Assembly (NCBI RefSeq): GCF_900114015.1
Contig: NZ_FORN01000021.1
Location: 23,268 to 87,267 of the forward strand
Reading direction: 5' to 3'
DNA from: Caulobacter sp. UNC279MFTsu5.1
GTDB taxonomy: Bacteria; Pseudomonadota; Alphaproteobacteria; Caulobacterales; Caulobacteraceae
Length of the DNA stretch: 64,000 bases
Shown here piece by piece: positions 8,172 through 16,828 of this stretch. Position 1 is the first letter of the stretch. The number at the start of each line of letters is the position of its first letter. A model generated the notes under the pieces. The model was not told the DNA's origin. It did not search any database and saw only the letters and a program-made list of their open reading frames with translations. The position numbers and the translations under genes were made by a program.

Positions 8172-10265
8172 ATGATCGTCTCCCCGCGCGCCCTGCTGAT
8201 GGCCGGCGCCGCCGTCCTGGCCCTGTCTTCCGGCGCCGTCGCTCGAGCCGCGGAGACCGCGCCCGCCGCCGAGGCCGGCGTGGCCGAGAACCAGGTGGAC
8301 GGCGTGGTCGTCACAGGGGCCCGCACTCGCACCTCGGCGGTGACGGGCCTGGACATGAGCCTGCGCGAAACGCCGCAGTCGGTGACGATCCTCGATCAGG
8401 CGCGGATCCGGAGCTTCGGCCTGACCACGGTCAACGACCTGCTGGCCCAGGTGACCGGCGTCAATGTCGAGAAGGTCGAGACCGACCGCACCTATTACAA
8501 CTCGCGCGGCTTCGACATCACCAACTTCCAGGTGGACGGGATCGGCCTGCCGCTGATCTGGGGCATCCAGTTCGGCGATCTGGACACCGTGCTGTTCGAT
8601 CGCGTCGAGGTGGTGCGCGGCGCCAACAGCATGATGACCGGCACCGGCAACCCGTCGGCTACGGTCAACTACGTGCGCAAGCGCCCGACCGACAGCTTCC
8701 AGGCCAGCGCCGCGCTGCAGTACGGCTCGTGGGAGAACTACCGCCTGGAGGCCGACGTCTCGGGCCCGCTCGACGCCGCGGGAGCTGTGCGCGGCAGGCT
8801 GATCTACGCCAACGAGGACAGGGGGTCCTATCTGGATCACTACCACGTCAACCGGAACGTCTATTCGGGCCTGCTGGCCTGGGACGTCACGCCCAAGCTG
8901 ACCGCCACCGCCGGCTACGCGTTGCAGGACAACCGCTCGCGCGGCGTGCTGTGGGGCGCCCTGCCGCTGCTCTATTCGGACGGGACGCGGGTCGACTATC
9001 CGCGTTCGGCCTCCACTTCGGCCGACTGGACCTACTGGAACGTCAAGGACCAGACGGCCTTCACCGAGCTGGACTACAGGTTCGACAACGGCTGGCAGGT
9101 CAAGGCCACCGGCACCTACAAGCGCTTCAACGAGAACGCCAAGCTGCTCTACGCCTACGACAACCCCGACCCGGCCACCGGCCTGGGCGTCAAGGGCATG
9201 AGCGGCGTCTATCCGTCGAAGTACGAGAACTTCATCCTCGACGCCTACGCGTCGGGCCCGTTCCAGCTGTTCGGCCGCACGCACCAGCTGGTGGTGGGCG
9301 GCCAGACCTCCAAGTCGACCGGCAAGGAGTGGGAGAACTTCTCAGGCGACACGATCCTCTATCCGGCCGTCGGCCTGTGGGGCTCGCAGCAGGTCGCCGA
9401 GCCGACCTATCCCGGCGCGTACCAGGCCTCGGACCAGACCGACCGCCTGTCGCGCTTCTACGCCGCCGCCCACTTCAGCGTGACCGACCCATTCAAGGTC
9501 GTGGCCGGCTTCAACGCCCTGAAGCTGAAGTCGAAGGGCTATTCCTACGGCGCCGACACGCCGCGCGACGAGAAGAAGGTCAGCCCCTATGTCGGCGCGG
9601 TCTACGACCTGACGCCGAACGTCTCGCTCTACGCCAGCTACACCGACATCTTCAATCCGCAGTCCGAGCGGGACGCGAACAACCAGAACCTGCCCGCCGC
9701 CCATGGCCAGGCCTATGAGGCGGGCGTCAAGAGCGAGTGGTTCGACCATCGCCTCTATCTGACCGGCGCGGTGTTCCAGTCGGAGCAGAAGGACCTGGCC
9801 TTCGCCGTCGGCATGGACGGAACCCGGACCGTCTATGACGGTCTCGACACCAAGGTGACCGGCTACGAGCTGGAAGCCACCGGCGCCCTGACCGACCAAT
9901 GGACGCTCAGCGCCGGCTGGACCCAGCTGAAGATCGAGGGCGAGAACGGCCAGGATCGCGAGTACCTGCCGCGCAAGACCTTCAAGGCCACCACCACCTA
10001 TACCTTCCCCGAACTGCGCAACCTGACGGTCGGGGCCGCGGTGCGCTGGCAGAGCGCGGTGTCGATGGTCGACATCGCGCCGGTCGAGCAGAAGGCCTAC
10101 GGCGTCGTCGACCTGATGGCCGGCGTCGACCTGACCGACAAGGTGCGCGCCACGCTCAACGTCGATAACGCGGCCGACAAGACGTACCTGACCAGCCTGA
10201 TGTGGACCCAGTCGTACTACGCCGCGCCGCGCAGCGCGTCGCTGCGCCTGACCTACAGCTTCTGA
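8172..10265 (+). CDS. TonB-dependent siderophore receptor (FhuE-like)
   Basis: A 697-residue outer-membrane receptor that imports a ferric siderophore using TonB energy. It has a signal peptide ending near residue 29 (AVARA), a plug domain with the TonB-box-proximal VVVTGARTRTS, then ETPQSVTILDQARI and FDRVEVVRGANSMMTGTGNPSA. A 22-strand barrel follows and ends in the aromatic terminus LRLTYSF. The plug wording (NSRGFDITNFQVDGI, MTGTGNPSA) is closest to FhuE/coprogen-type receptors. I used the ATG at 8172, which starts the signal peptide; a longer frame from 8103 is not supported. A Fur-box-like palindrome lies just upstream and the PepSY gene follows 8 bp after the stop. Confidence 0.9.
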   Translation: MIVSPRALLMAGAAVLALSSGAVARAAETAPAAEAGVAENQVDGVVVTGARTRTSAVTGLDMSLRETPQSVTILDQARIRSFGLTTVNDLLAQVTGVNVEKVETDRTYYNSRGFDITNFQVDGIGLPLIWGIQFGDLDTVLFDRVEVVRGANSMMTGTGNPSATVNYVRKRPTDSFQASAALQYGSWENYRLEADVSGPLDAAGAVRGRLIYANEDRGSYLDHYHVNRNVYSGLLAWDVTPKLTATAGYALQDNRSRGVLWGALPLLYSDGTRVDYPRSASTSADWTYWNVKDQTAFTELDYRFDNGWQVKATGTYKRFNENAKLLYAYDNPDPATGLGVKGMSGVYPSKYENFILDAYASGPFQLFGRTHQLVVGGQTSKSTGKEWENFSGDTILYPAVGLWGSQQVAEPTYPGAYQASDQTDRLSRFYAAAHFSVTDPFKVVAGFNALKLKSKGYSYGADTPRDEKKVSPYVGAVYDLTPNVSLYASYTDIFNPQSERDANNQNLPAAHGQAYEAGVKSEWFDHRLYLTGAVFQSEQKDLAFAVGMDGTRTVYDGLDTKVTGYELEATGALTDQWTLSAGWTQLKIEGENGQDREYLPRKTFKATTTYTFPELRNLTVGAAVRWQSAVSMVDIAPVEQKAYGVVDLMAGVDLTDKVRATLNVDNAADKTYLTSLMWTQSYYAAPRSASLRLTYSF

Positions 10266-10273
10266 GGACGGAC

Positions 10274-11626
10274 ATGGACGCGCGAACCCAGGATCTCGCC
10301 CCGGTTCCTCCCTACGCCGGACCCGCGCCCGCGCGTTCGGGAGCCGCCCGGTTCGCGCCGTCCAGCCTTCGGCCCGTCCTGACCTTCCTCCATCGCTGGG
10401 TGGGGCTGTTCATCGCTGGATTCCTGTTCGTGTCGGGCGTCACCGGGGCGGTGATCTCGTGGGACCACGAACTGGACGACGTGCTCAATCCGCACCTGAT
10501 GTTCGCCCGGTCGAAGGGCGGTCCCGCCTTGTCGCCGTTGGACCTGGCGCGCCGGATCGAGGCCCGCGACCCGCGCGTGCAGGTGACCTACCTGCCCCTG
10601 GCGGCCGAGCCGGGCGGGACCCTGGCGTTCGGCGTCGCGCCCAAGCGCAACCCCGCCACCGGCAAGCTGTTCGAGCCGCACTACAACCAGGTGTTCATCG
10701 ATCCGGCGACCGGGGCCGAGCAGGGGCGGCGCGAGTGGGGCGCGGTCTGGCCGATCACCCGCGAGACCTTCGTCTCGTTCCTCTACGTGCTGCACTACAG
10801 CCTGCACATCCCGGCGATGTGGGGGATCGACCGCTGGGGGATCTGGCTGCTGGGCGGCGTGGCGATCCTGTGGACGCTGGACTGCTTCATCGGTTTCTAC
10901 CTGACCCTGCCGCCGCGCCAGAAGGCGGCGGCCGGGGCGCGCGGCGCCAAGCCGGCCAAGGGGTTTTGGGCGCGCTGGAAGCCGGCCTGGATGATCAAGA
11001 CCTCGGCCAGCGCCTACCGGATCAATTTCGACATCCACCGCGCGTTCGGCCTGTGGCTCTGGGGCGTGCTGTTCACCGTGGCCTTTACCGCCTTCTCGCT
11101 GAACCTCTACAGCGAGGTGTTCTATCCGGTCATGTCCAAGGTCTCGAAGGTGACGCCCGGCCCGTTCGACCTGCGCAAGCCGGCCGACCATCATGCGCCG
11201 ATCATCGCCGCCCGCACCTACGCCCAGGTGCTGGACAGCGCCCGGGCCGAGGCGGCCAGGCGCGGCTGGCGGGCGCCGGCTGGCGGGGCCTTCTATTCGC
11301 CAGACTACGGGATCTACGGCGTGGCCTTCCACGAGCCCGGCGGCGACCACGGCGCGGCCGGCGTCGGCCCGCCCTACCTCTATTACGACGGCAGGACCGG
11401 CGGCCTGGTGGGCGTCTCCCAGCCGTGGAAGGGCACGGCCGCCGACATCTTCGTCCAGGCCCAGTTCCCGCTGCACTCGGGGCGCATCCTGGGCGTTCCG
11501 GGACGGATCCTGATCTCTCTGACCGGGGTGGTCGTGGCGGCGCTCAGCGTGACCGGCGTGGTGATCTGGCTGAAGAAGCGCAGGGCGAGGGCGGGGCGTC
11601 GGAGATTTAGGCGGGCGGCCGCCTAA
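10274..11626 (+). CDS. PepSY-domain membrane protein (iron-uptake associated reductase type)
   Basis: A 450-residue inner-membrane protein of the PepSY-associated TM family (PiuB/FsrB-like), often encoded beside TonB siderophore receptors and thought to reduce ferric siderophores. The first helix is preceded by LHRWVGLFIAGFLFVSGVTG. Further helices come at about residues 190-215 (IWLLGGVAILWTLDCFIG), 265-290 (GLWLWGVLFTVAFTAFS) and near the C-terminus (ISLTGVVVAALSVTGVVIWL). Conserved histidines in the helix-bordering HRW, LHYSLHIP and IHRAFG segments could bind haem. GAGGACGG precedes the ATG, 8 bp after the receptor gene, so the two are one operon. Its stop overlaps the convergent udgX stop by 4 bp (CTAA). 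Confidence 0.85.
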   Translation: MDARTQDLAPVPPYAGPAPARSGAARFAPSSLRPVLTFLHRWVGLFIAGFLFVSGVTGAVISWDHELDDVLNPHLMFARSKGGPALSPLDLARRIEARDPRVQVTYLPLAAEPGGTLAFGVAPKRNPATGKLFEPHYNQVFIDPATGAEQGRREWGAVWPITRETFVSFLYVLHYSLHIPAMWGIDRWGIWLLGGVAILWTLDCFIGFYLTLPPRQKAAAGARGAKPAKGFWARWKPAWMIKTSASAYRINFDIHRAFGLWLWGVLFTVAFTAFSLNLYSEVFYPVMSKVSKVTPGPFDLRKPADHHAPIIAARTYAQVLDSARAEAARRGWRAPAGGAFYSPDYGIYGVAFHEPGGDHGAAGVGPPYLYYDGRTGGLVGVSQPWKGTAADIFVQAQFPLHSGRILGVPGRILISLTGVVVAALSVTGVVIWLKKRRARAGRRRFRRAAA

Positions 11627-12300
11627 CCCGCCATCCTCCACGCCTGCTTCAGGTCCGCGACCAGTTCGGCGTAGGCGCGGTCCCTGGCGTCGGGATCGGG
11701 AATGCGCAGCAGGAAGGACGGGTGCCAGCTGACCAGGCCCTGCTCGCCGCCGTCCAGGGCCTGACGCTGGCCGCGGGTCTTGCCGATCGGCAGCGCCTTG
11801 CCGAACACCGCCCGCACGGCCGTCGCGCCGAGAGCCAGGACCACCTTGGGCCGGACCAGCCGGCGCTCGGCGTCCAGCCACCAGCGGCAGGCCTGGACCT
11901 CGCCCCGGTCCGGGGTCTTGTGCAGACGCCGCTTGCCGCGCGGCTCGTGCTTGAAGTGCTTGACGGCGTTGGTGACGAAGACCCGGTCGCGCGCCACGCC
12001 GGCCTCGGCCATCGCCCGGTCCAGCAGCCGGCCGGCCGGTCCGACGAAGGGAACGCCCTGCAGATCCTCATGGTCGCCCGGCTGCTCGCCGACGATCATC
12101 AGCGCGGCCCCGGCCGGCCCCAGGCCCGGCACGCCCTGGGTGGCGTCGCGCCACAGGTCGCAGCGGCGGCAGGCCTGGATCCCGGCGGCCACGGCCTCCA
12201 GGTCGACCAGGTCGCTCTCGCCGAGCGACCCGTCGCGCGCTCGCCGCCTGGCGGGCCTGGGCGCGCGGGCGGAGGGCTTGGCGGGATGGACGGCGACCAT
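11623..12300 (-). CDS. udgX: UdgX-family uracil-DNA binding/crosslinking protein
   Basis: A 225-residue UDG-superfamily protein. UdgX excises uracil and then becomes covalently joined to the abasic site through a histidine in its R-loop. The diagnostic features are present: motif A GEQPGDHED (71-79), the R-loop KRRLH (123-127) with H127 as the predicted crosslinking residue followed by KTP, and HPS (193-195). Cysteines 44, 47 and 138 are candidate Fe-S ligands; the fourth is not obvious to me. The first 30 residues are a basic, Ala/Pro/Arg-rich extension. In many genomes UdgX is fused to or next to a radical-SAM-like repair protein; here it is alone, convergent with the iron operon. Confidence 0.9.
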   Translation of the reverse strand: MVAVHPAKPSARAPRPARRRARDGSLGESDLVDLEAVAAGIQACRRCDLWRDATQGVPGLGPAGAALMIVGEQPGDHEDLQGVPFVGPAGRLLDRAMAEAGVARDRVFVTNAVKHFKHEPRGKRRLHKTPDRGEVQACRWWLDAERRLVRPKVVLALGATAVRAVFGKALPIGKTRGQRQALDGGEQGLVSWHPSFLLRIPDPDARDRAYAELVADLKQAWRMAG

Positions 12301-12426
12301 GGTTTCGGTGCGGTTCCGGGCGTTTCCGATCTGGTCGGAATGGCTGCGGCGCGAGGCGGGTTCCCTCCAGCCCGATCACCCGCCTGTGACGGAACAACGC
12401 GGCTCCGTTGGGGTTATGGTAGACCT

Positions 12427-13302
12427 ATGGCGCGGCTCGGCATCCTTCACGAAACGCGGTACAGCTACGCCCGGCCGGTCGGCTTCGGGGCGCATCGCCT
12501 GCTGATCCGGCCGCGCGACAGCCACGCCATCCGCATCAGCGAGGCCTCGCTGCAGACCTCGCTGCCGGGCGCGACCCGGTGGACCTACGACGCCGCCGGC
12601 AACTGCGTCTGCTGGTTCACGCCCCAGGGCGAGGCCGACAGCCTGACCATCACCAGCCGGCTGGTCATCGACCGCTTTCCCGCGCCCCTGACCAGCCTGC
12701 ACATCGACGACCCGCACACCGTCTCGCCGATCGTCTACGCTCGCGAGGACCGGGCGGTGCTCAATCCGTTCATCACCCCGGCCACCGAGGACGAGGACCG
12801 GGTGTTGCTGCGCTGGCTGCGCGGCCAGATGGAGCGTCCCGACGAGCCGGCGATCGACTTCCTGCTGCGGATGAACCGTACGATCCACGACCAGTTCGAC
12901 TACGTCCCGCGCGAGGCGGCGGGCGTCCAGACGCCCGCCGAGACCATCGCCCTGGGCGCCGGCACGTGCCGCGACTTCGCCTGGTTGATGGTCGAGGCCC
13001 TGCGGCGGCTGGGCTATGCGGCGGTGTTCGCCACCGGCTACGTCCACAGCCCCGGCGCGACCATTCGCGGGGCGGGGGCGACCCACGCCTGGTGCGAGGT
13101 GTTCCTGCCCGACCTGGGCTGGACCGAGTTCGACCCGACCAACGGCTTGGCGGAGTCGCCCGACCTGATCCGGGTGGCCGCCACCCGCACCCCGGGCGAA
13201 GCCCGGCCGGTGTCGGGCACGATCATCGGCGAGCCCGGCGAGACCCATCTGAGCGTCAGGGTCGAGGTGCGTTTGCTCGATGCCCTTGAGGCGGCGGCGT
13301 GA
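12427..13302 (+). CDS. transglutaminase-like cysteine peptidase family protein
   Basis: A 291-residue protein with an N-terminal bacterial transglutaminase-associated beta domain (residues 1-90, beginning LGILHETRYSYARPVGFG) and a transglutaminase core. The catalytic triad is visible as Cys in GAGTCRDFAWLM, His in GATHAWCEVFLP and Asp in WTEFDPTNG. No signal peptide is seen, so it is probably cytoplasmic. Related proteins are often encoded near alpha-E and circularly permuted ATP-grasp partners, none of which is here. It is divergent from udgX across about 125 bp. Confidence 0.88.
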   Translation: MARLGILHETRYSYARPVGFGAHRLLIRPRDSHAIRISEASLQTSLPGATRWTYDAAGNCVCWFTPQGEADSLTITSRLVIDRFPAPLTSLHIDDPHTVSPIVYAREDRAVLNPFITPATEDEDRVLLRWLRGQMERPDEPAIDFLLRMNRTIHDQFDYVPREAAGVQTPAETIALGAGTCRDFAWLMVEALRRLGYAAVFATGYVHSPGATIRGAGATHAWCEVFLPDLGWTEFDPTNGLAESPDLIRVAATRTPGEARPVSGTIIGEPGETHLSVRVEVRLLDALEAAA

Positions 13303-13336
13303 TAAGAAAGACAACAGGTTTCGGGAGGAAGACGCT

Positions 13337-13483
13337 ATGATGAAACCGTTCCAGCAACAGGCGCCCCAGGGCGGCGGCCACCTGCCGCATCCCGAGCCCA
13401 CGCCGCAGCACGGCCGGCAGTCTGACGCCGAGTGCCTGAAGACGCCGGAGAAGCGCTCGTTCGAGCCGCGGCCGGCGCACTAG
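13337..13483 (+). CDS. small proline/glutamine-rich hypothetical protein (48 aa)
   Basis: A 48-codon ORF starting with tandem ATG codons, with a strong ribosome-binding site (GGGAGGAA, 13323-13330) at ideal spacing. It lies 34 bp after the transglutaminase stop. The product is hydrophilic and rich in Gln, Pro, Gly and His (KPFQQQAPQGGGHLPHPEP), with one cysteine and no membrane segment, so it is probably disordered. I do not recognise a family. It ends 3 bp before the convergent AraC gene's stop. Confidence 0.6.
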   Translation: MMKPFQQQAPQGGGHLPHPEPTPQHGRQSDAECLKTPEKRSFEPRPAH

Positions 13484-13486
13484 GAT

Positions 13487-14497
13487 CTAGGCCTTGCGGC
13501 CGCGCGGACTGGCGCCGGTCCAGCGCTTGAACGCCTTCGAGAAGGCGCTGGCGTCGGCGAAGCCCACCAGATAGGCGGTCTCGCTGACCGACACCTTCCG
13601 GCCGTCCAGATAGTGCACGGCCAGGCGGTGGCGCAGGTCGTCGAGCAGCTGCTCGAAGCTGACGCCCTCGGCCTTCAGCTTGCGATAGAGGGTCTGGCCG
13701 CTGACCCCCAGCTCGCGCGCCACGAAGGCCTTGCCGACGGTGTCGCCCTTGTGCAGCAGCGGCAGGATCAGGCGCTCGACCCGCCCCCGCATCGTCCGGC
13801 TGGCCTGGAGCTCCTCCAGCAGCGCGGCGGCGTGGGCGCTGAGCACGCCGAACACATACGGGTTGGGCTTGTGGATCTTCAGGCTCAGCCAGCTGGGGTC
13901 GATCCGCATGGCGTTGCGGTCGGCGCCGAAGGTCACCGGGACCTGGAGGATGCGGTCGTAGGCCTCGGCATGGGCCGGCGCGGCATGGGTGACGAGCAAT
14001 TGCTTGACGAACGGCGTACCCGGATAGTGCCGCGCCACCTCGCAGATGAAGCGGCCGAAGGCGAGTTCGGTCAGTTCGGGGAAGTTGTCGGGCGGCCGCT
14101 GATCCTCCAGCCACAGGCCGTCGTCACGCGGGGTCAGCTTGAAGCGCTCGCCGGGCGCCAGGCCGTCGATCTCGATGACCAGGCGCCGGAAACGATTCAG
14201 TTCGGCCAGGGCCTCGCCCATGGTGTCGGCCGACTGGCAGATCAGGCCGACCACCGAGAACTCCTCGAACCGGGTGCCCCCGCAGAACTCCAGGGCCAGG
14301 GCGGGGGCGGCGCACAGGTCCCGGCCGGCGGTCATCAGGGCGATGTAGCGGCTCATCGGCACGCGGGCGTCCTGGTCTTCCAGGTCCTCGGCCCGCAGGC
14401 CGGCGCGGCCGAGCAGCGCCTCGCGGGACGCGCCCTTCGAGACCGCGAACGCCAGCAGCGCCCTGGCGTAGCCCGCCGACACCGTGGGCTCGGACAT
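13487..14497 (-). CDS. AraC family transcriptional regulator
   Basis: A 336-residue regulator. An N-terminal arabinose-operon-regulator-type sensing domain (about residues 10-190, with ALALEFCGGTRFEEFSVVG) is followed by a C-terminal double helix-turn-helix with GKAFVARELGVSGQTLYRKL and the signature VSETAYLVGFADASAFSKAFKRWTG. This layout is shared with OruR/ArgR-like and virulence-type AraC proteins. The ATG at 14497 has AGAGGA 7 bp upstream; a start at 14545 would add 16 residues without support. It is divergent from the DUF2306 membrane protein and could regulate it, but no operator is apparent. Confidence 0.87.
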   Translation of the reverse strand: MSEPTVSAGYARALLAFAVSKGASREALLGRAGLRAEDLEDQDARVPMSRYIALMTAGRDLCAAPALALEFCGGTRFEEFSVVGLICQSADTMGEALAELNRFRRLVIEIDGLAPGERFKLTPRDDGLWLEDQRPPDNFPELTELAFGRFICEVARHYPGTPFVKQLLVTHAAPAHAEAYDRILQVPVTFGADRNAMRIDPSWLSLKIHKPNPYVFGVLSAHAAALLEELQASRTMRGRVERLILPLLHKGDTVGKAFVARELGVSGQTLYRKLKAEGVSFEQLLDDLRHRLAVHYLDGRKVSVSETAYLVGFADASAFSKAFKRWTGASPRGRKA

Positions 14498-14591
14498 CCC
14501 GTTTCCTCTGTCGCGTTCGGCCAAGACTCTGGCCTCGGCGGACATGTCGTTGCGCCGCGCGGGACGTCAAGCTGACGCCCTCAGTCGGGGG

Positions 14592-15425
14592 ATGATCAGC
14601 GTGAGCGAGACGATCTTGAGCCGGCGCGTCGAGGCCGGCGCCGGGGCGGACAGGATTCTGAAGCGGGCCGGCGCGGCCTGGTTCCTGGTCGCGGCCCTGG
14701 GGCAGGGGGCGTTCGCCGCCTACATCGTCGCCTTCTACTGGCGCGCGGCCGTGCTGGGCGACGTCCAGCGCTGGAACGAGGTCCTGGGCGGCCATGGGGT
14801 GACCCCCGGCCAGCCGGCGAGCAACCTGTTCCTGGGGCTGCACCTGCTGCTGGCCGGGATCGTCACCGTCGGCGGCCCGCTGCAACTGGTCCCCTGGGTC
14901 CGGGCGCGGTTCATCGGCTTCCATCGCTGGAACGGTCGCGCCTACGTGGTGACGGCGATCGGGGCCAGCCTGGCGGCCTTCTACCTGGTGGCCAAACGCG
15001 GCACGATCGCCGGGTCGATCATGAGCGTCGCCATCAGCCTGGACGGGGTGCTGATCCTGGCCTGCGCGGCCATGGCCTGGCGTCAGGCCCTGGCCCGCCG
15101 GATCGACAGCCACCGGCGCTGGGCCATGCGGACCTTCATGGTCGCCAGCGGGGTGTGGTTCTACCGCGTCGGGCTGATGGCCTGGTTCCTGGTCAACCGA
15201 GGACCGGCAGGCCACACCGACAGCTTCGACGGCCCGTTCGACGTGTTCTGGGCGTACGGTTGCTACCTGCTGCCGCTGGCGGTGCTGGAGCTGCACCAGT
15301 GGGTCCGGGACCGGGGCGGGGCGGCGGCGAAGCTGGGGATGGCGGGGCTGATCGGGGCGGCGGCGCTGGCGACTGGGCTCGGCGTGTTCGGAGCGGTCGT
15401 GGGGATGTGGCTGCCCAGGCTGTAG
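14592..15425 (+). CDS. DUF2306 membrane protein
   Basis: A 277-residue integral membrane protein with about six or seven hydrophobic segments. These include AAWFLVAALGQGAFAAYIV, NLFLGLHLLLAGIVTVGGP, a helix with VTAIGASLAAFYLVA, and a last one before the short tail MWLPRL. The histidines in FIGFHRWNGR and IDSHRRWAMR between helices are typical of DUF2306, a family of unknown function that may bind haem. The start is uncertain: ATG 14592 is used, but GTG 14601 (SETILSRR) has GGGGGA at better spacing. Confidence 0.75.
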   Translation: MISVSETILSRRVEAGAGADRILKRAGAAWFLVAALGQGAFAAYIVAFYWRAAVLGDVQRWNEVLGGHGVTPGQPASNLFLGLHLLLAGIVTVGGPLQLVPWVRARFIGFHRWNGRAYVVTAIGASLAAFYLVAKRGTIAGSIMSVAISLDGVLILACAAMAWRQALARRIDSHRRWAMRTFMVASGVWFYRVGLMAWFLVNRGPAGHTDSFDGPFDVFWAYGCYLLPLAVLELHQWVRDRGGAAAKLGMAGLIGAAALATGLGVFGAVVGMWLPRL

Positions 15426-15527
15426 CTCCCTCAGTCGCTTCGCGACAGCTCCCCAAAGGGGGAGCATCTAGCGCGGCCCAAGACCCTCCGCCTCCGGGGG
15501 AGGTGGCCCGGAGGGCCGGAGGGGGGT
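15426..15527. repeat. palindromic intergenic repeat (copy 1)
   Basis: The sequence fills the whole gap between the DUF2306 and VWA genes. It contains AGTCGCTTCGCGACAGCTCCCC, then a hairpin around CTCCCCAAAGGGGGAG, and ends with GGAGGTGGCCCGGAGGGCCGGAGGGG. Its reverse complement matches the repeat at 16763-16828, apart from an insertion of about 36 bp. With both gene ends pointing at it, it may act as a bidirectional terminator. Confidence 0.7.
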
Positions 15528-16705
15528 CAGCCCCGCACCAGTTCCCGCATCGCCTTGTCCAGCCCGTCCAGGGTCAAGGGGAACATCCGGTCGTTCATCA
15601 ACTGCTTCATCACCCCGATCGACTGGGTGTAGTCCCAATGCCGCTCGGGCGTGGGGTTCAGCCAGACGGCGCTCTGATAGATGTCGGTGACCCGGCTCAT
15701 CCAGATGGCCCCGGGCTCCTCGTTCCAGTGCTCGACGCTGCCGCCCGGATAGGTGATCTCATAGGGGCTCATCGTCGCGTCGCCCACGAAGATCACCTTG
15801 TAGTCGTGCGGGAACTTGTGGAGCACGTCCCAGGTCGGGATCTTCTCGACCTGGCGGCGGCGATTGTCCTTCCACACCGCTTCGTACAGGCAGTTGTGGA
15901 AGTAGAAGAACTCCAGGTGCTTGAATTCGGTCCGGGCGGCGCTGAACAGCTCCTCGCAGAGCTTGATGTGGCCGTCCATCGAGCCGCCGATGTCGAAGAA
16001 CAGCAGCACCTTGATGGTGTTGCGCCGCTCGGGGCGCATCTGGATGTCCAGATAGCCCTTCTCGGCGGTGCCGCGGATCGTGCCGTTCAGGTCCAGCTCG
16101 TCCAGGGCCCCCTGGCGGGCGAACTTGCGCAGGCGGCGCAGCGCCACCTTGATGTTGCGGGTGCCCAGCTCGACCGAGTCGTCGAGGTTCTTGTATTCGC
16201 GCTTGTCCCAGACCTTCACGGCCCGGCCGTGGCGGCTCTTGTCCTGGCCGATGCGCACGCCTTCGGGATTGTAGCCGTTGTTGCCGAACGGGCTGGTCCC
16301 GCCCGAGCCGATCCACTTGGAGCCGCCCTCGTGGCGCTCCTTCTGCTCCCTCAGGCGCTCCTGCAGGGTCTCCATCAGCTTCTCGAAGCCGCCCATGGCC
16401 TCGATCTGGGCCTTCTCTTCCTCGGTCAGGAACTTCTCGGTCAGGGCCTTCAGCCACTCGGCCGGTATGTCGGCGGTGAGGCCCTCCTCGACGGTCTCCA
16501 GCCCCTTGAATACGTGGCCGAACACCCGGTCGAACTTGTCGAGGTTCTTCTCGTCCTTCACCAGGCTGGCGCGCGACAGGAAGTAGAAGTCTTCGATCCG
16601 CCGGTCGATGACGTCCTTGTCCAGGGCCTCCATGAGCTGGAGGTATTCACGCAGGGACACCGGGATCTTGGCGGCGCGGAGCTCGGAGAAGAAGCGCAGG
16701 AACAT
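15527..16705 (-). CDS. VWA (CoxE-like) domain protein
   Basis: A 392-residue protein of the CoxE/YeaD2-like von Willebrand A group, which usually partners a MoxR-type AAA+ ATPase in metal-centre or complex maturation. The N-terminal half (1-150) is helical with many charged residues (TEEEKAQIEAMGGFEKLMETL). The VWA domain begins around residue 220 with IKVLLFFDIGGSMDGHIK. The usual DxSxS metal site is DIGGS here, Gly replacing the first Ser. The C-terminal part has ATMSPYEIT and WLNPTPERHWDYTQS. No MoxR gene is adjacent. The gene is bracketed by inverted copies of the same palindromic repeat. Confidence 0.85.
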   Translation of the reverse strand: MFLRFFSELRAAKIPVSLREYLQLMEALDKDVIDRRIEDFYFLSRASLVKDEKNLDKFDRVFGHVFKGLETVEEGLTADIPAEWLKALTEKFLTEEEKAQIEAMGGFEKLMETLQERLREQKERHEGGSKWIGSGGTSPFGNNGYNPEGVRIGQDKSRHGRAVKVWDKREYKNLDDSVELGTRNIKVALRRLRKFARQGALDELDLNGTIRGTAEKGYLDIQMRPERRNTIKVLLFFDIGGSMDGHIKLCEELFSAARTEFKHLEFFYFHNCLYEAVWKDNRRRQVEKIPTWDVLHKFPHDYKVIFVGDATMSPYEITYPGGSVEHWNEEPGAIWMSRVTDIYQSAVWLNPTPERHWDYTQSIGVMKQLMNDRMFPLTLDGLDKAMRELVRG

Positions 16706-16762
16706 GGCGGGCTTTCGAACGGTTGTTCGAAGGATGGCGGTTTATGGCGTGTTGCGCAACGG

Positions 16763-16828
16763 CCCCCTCCGGCCCTCCGGGCCACCTCCCCCTTTGGGGG
16801 AGCTGTCGGCGAAGCCGACTGAGGGGGT
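16763..16828. repeat. palindromic intergenic repeat (copy 2, inverted)
   Basis: CCCCTCCGGCCCTCCGGGCCACC, then CTCCCCCTTTGGGGGAG, then CTGTCGGCGAAGCCGACTGAGGGGG. This is the reverse complement of the repeat at 15426-15527. It abuts the stop codon of the GNAT gene (TCA at 16828-16830, read on the minus strand) and lies upstream of the VWA gene. Confidence 0.7.

Noticed and set aside
15155..16822. 555-codon plus-strand frame opposite the VWA gene
   Set aside because: A typical high-GC antisense frame that crosses an intergenic repeat; no recognisable protein.
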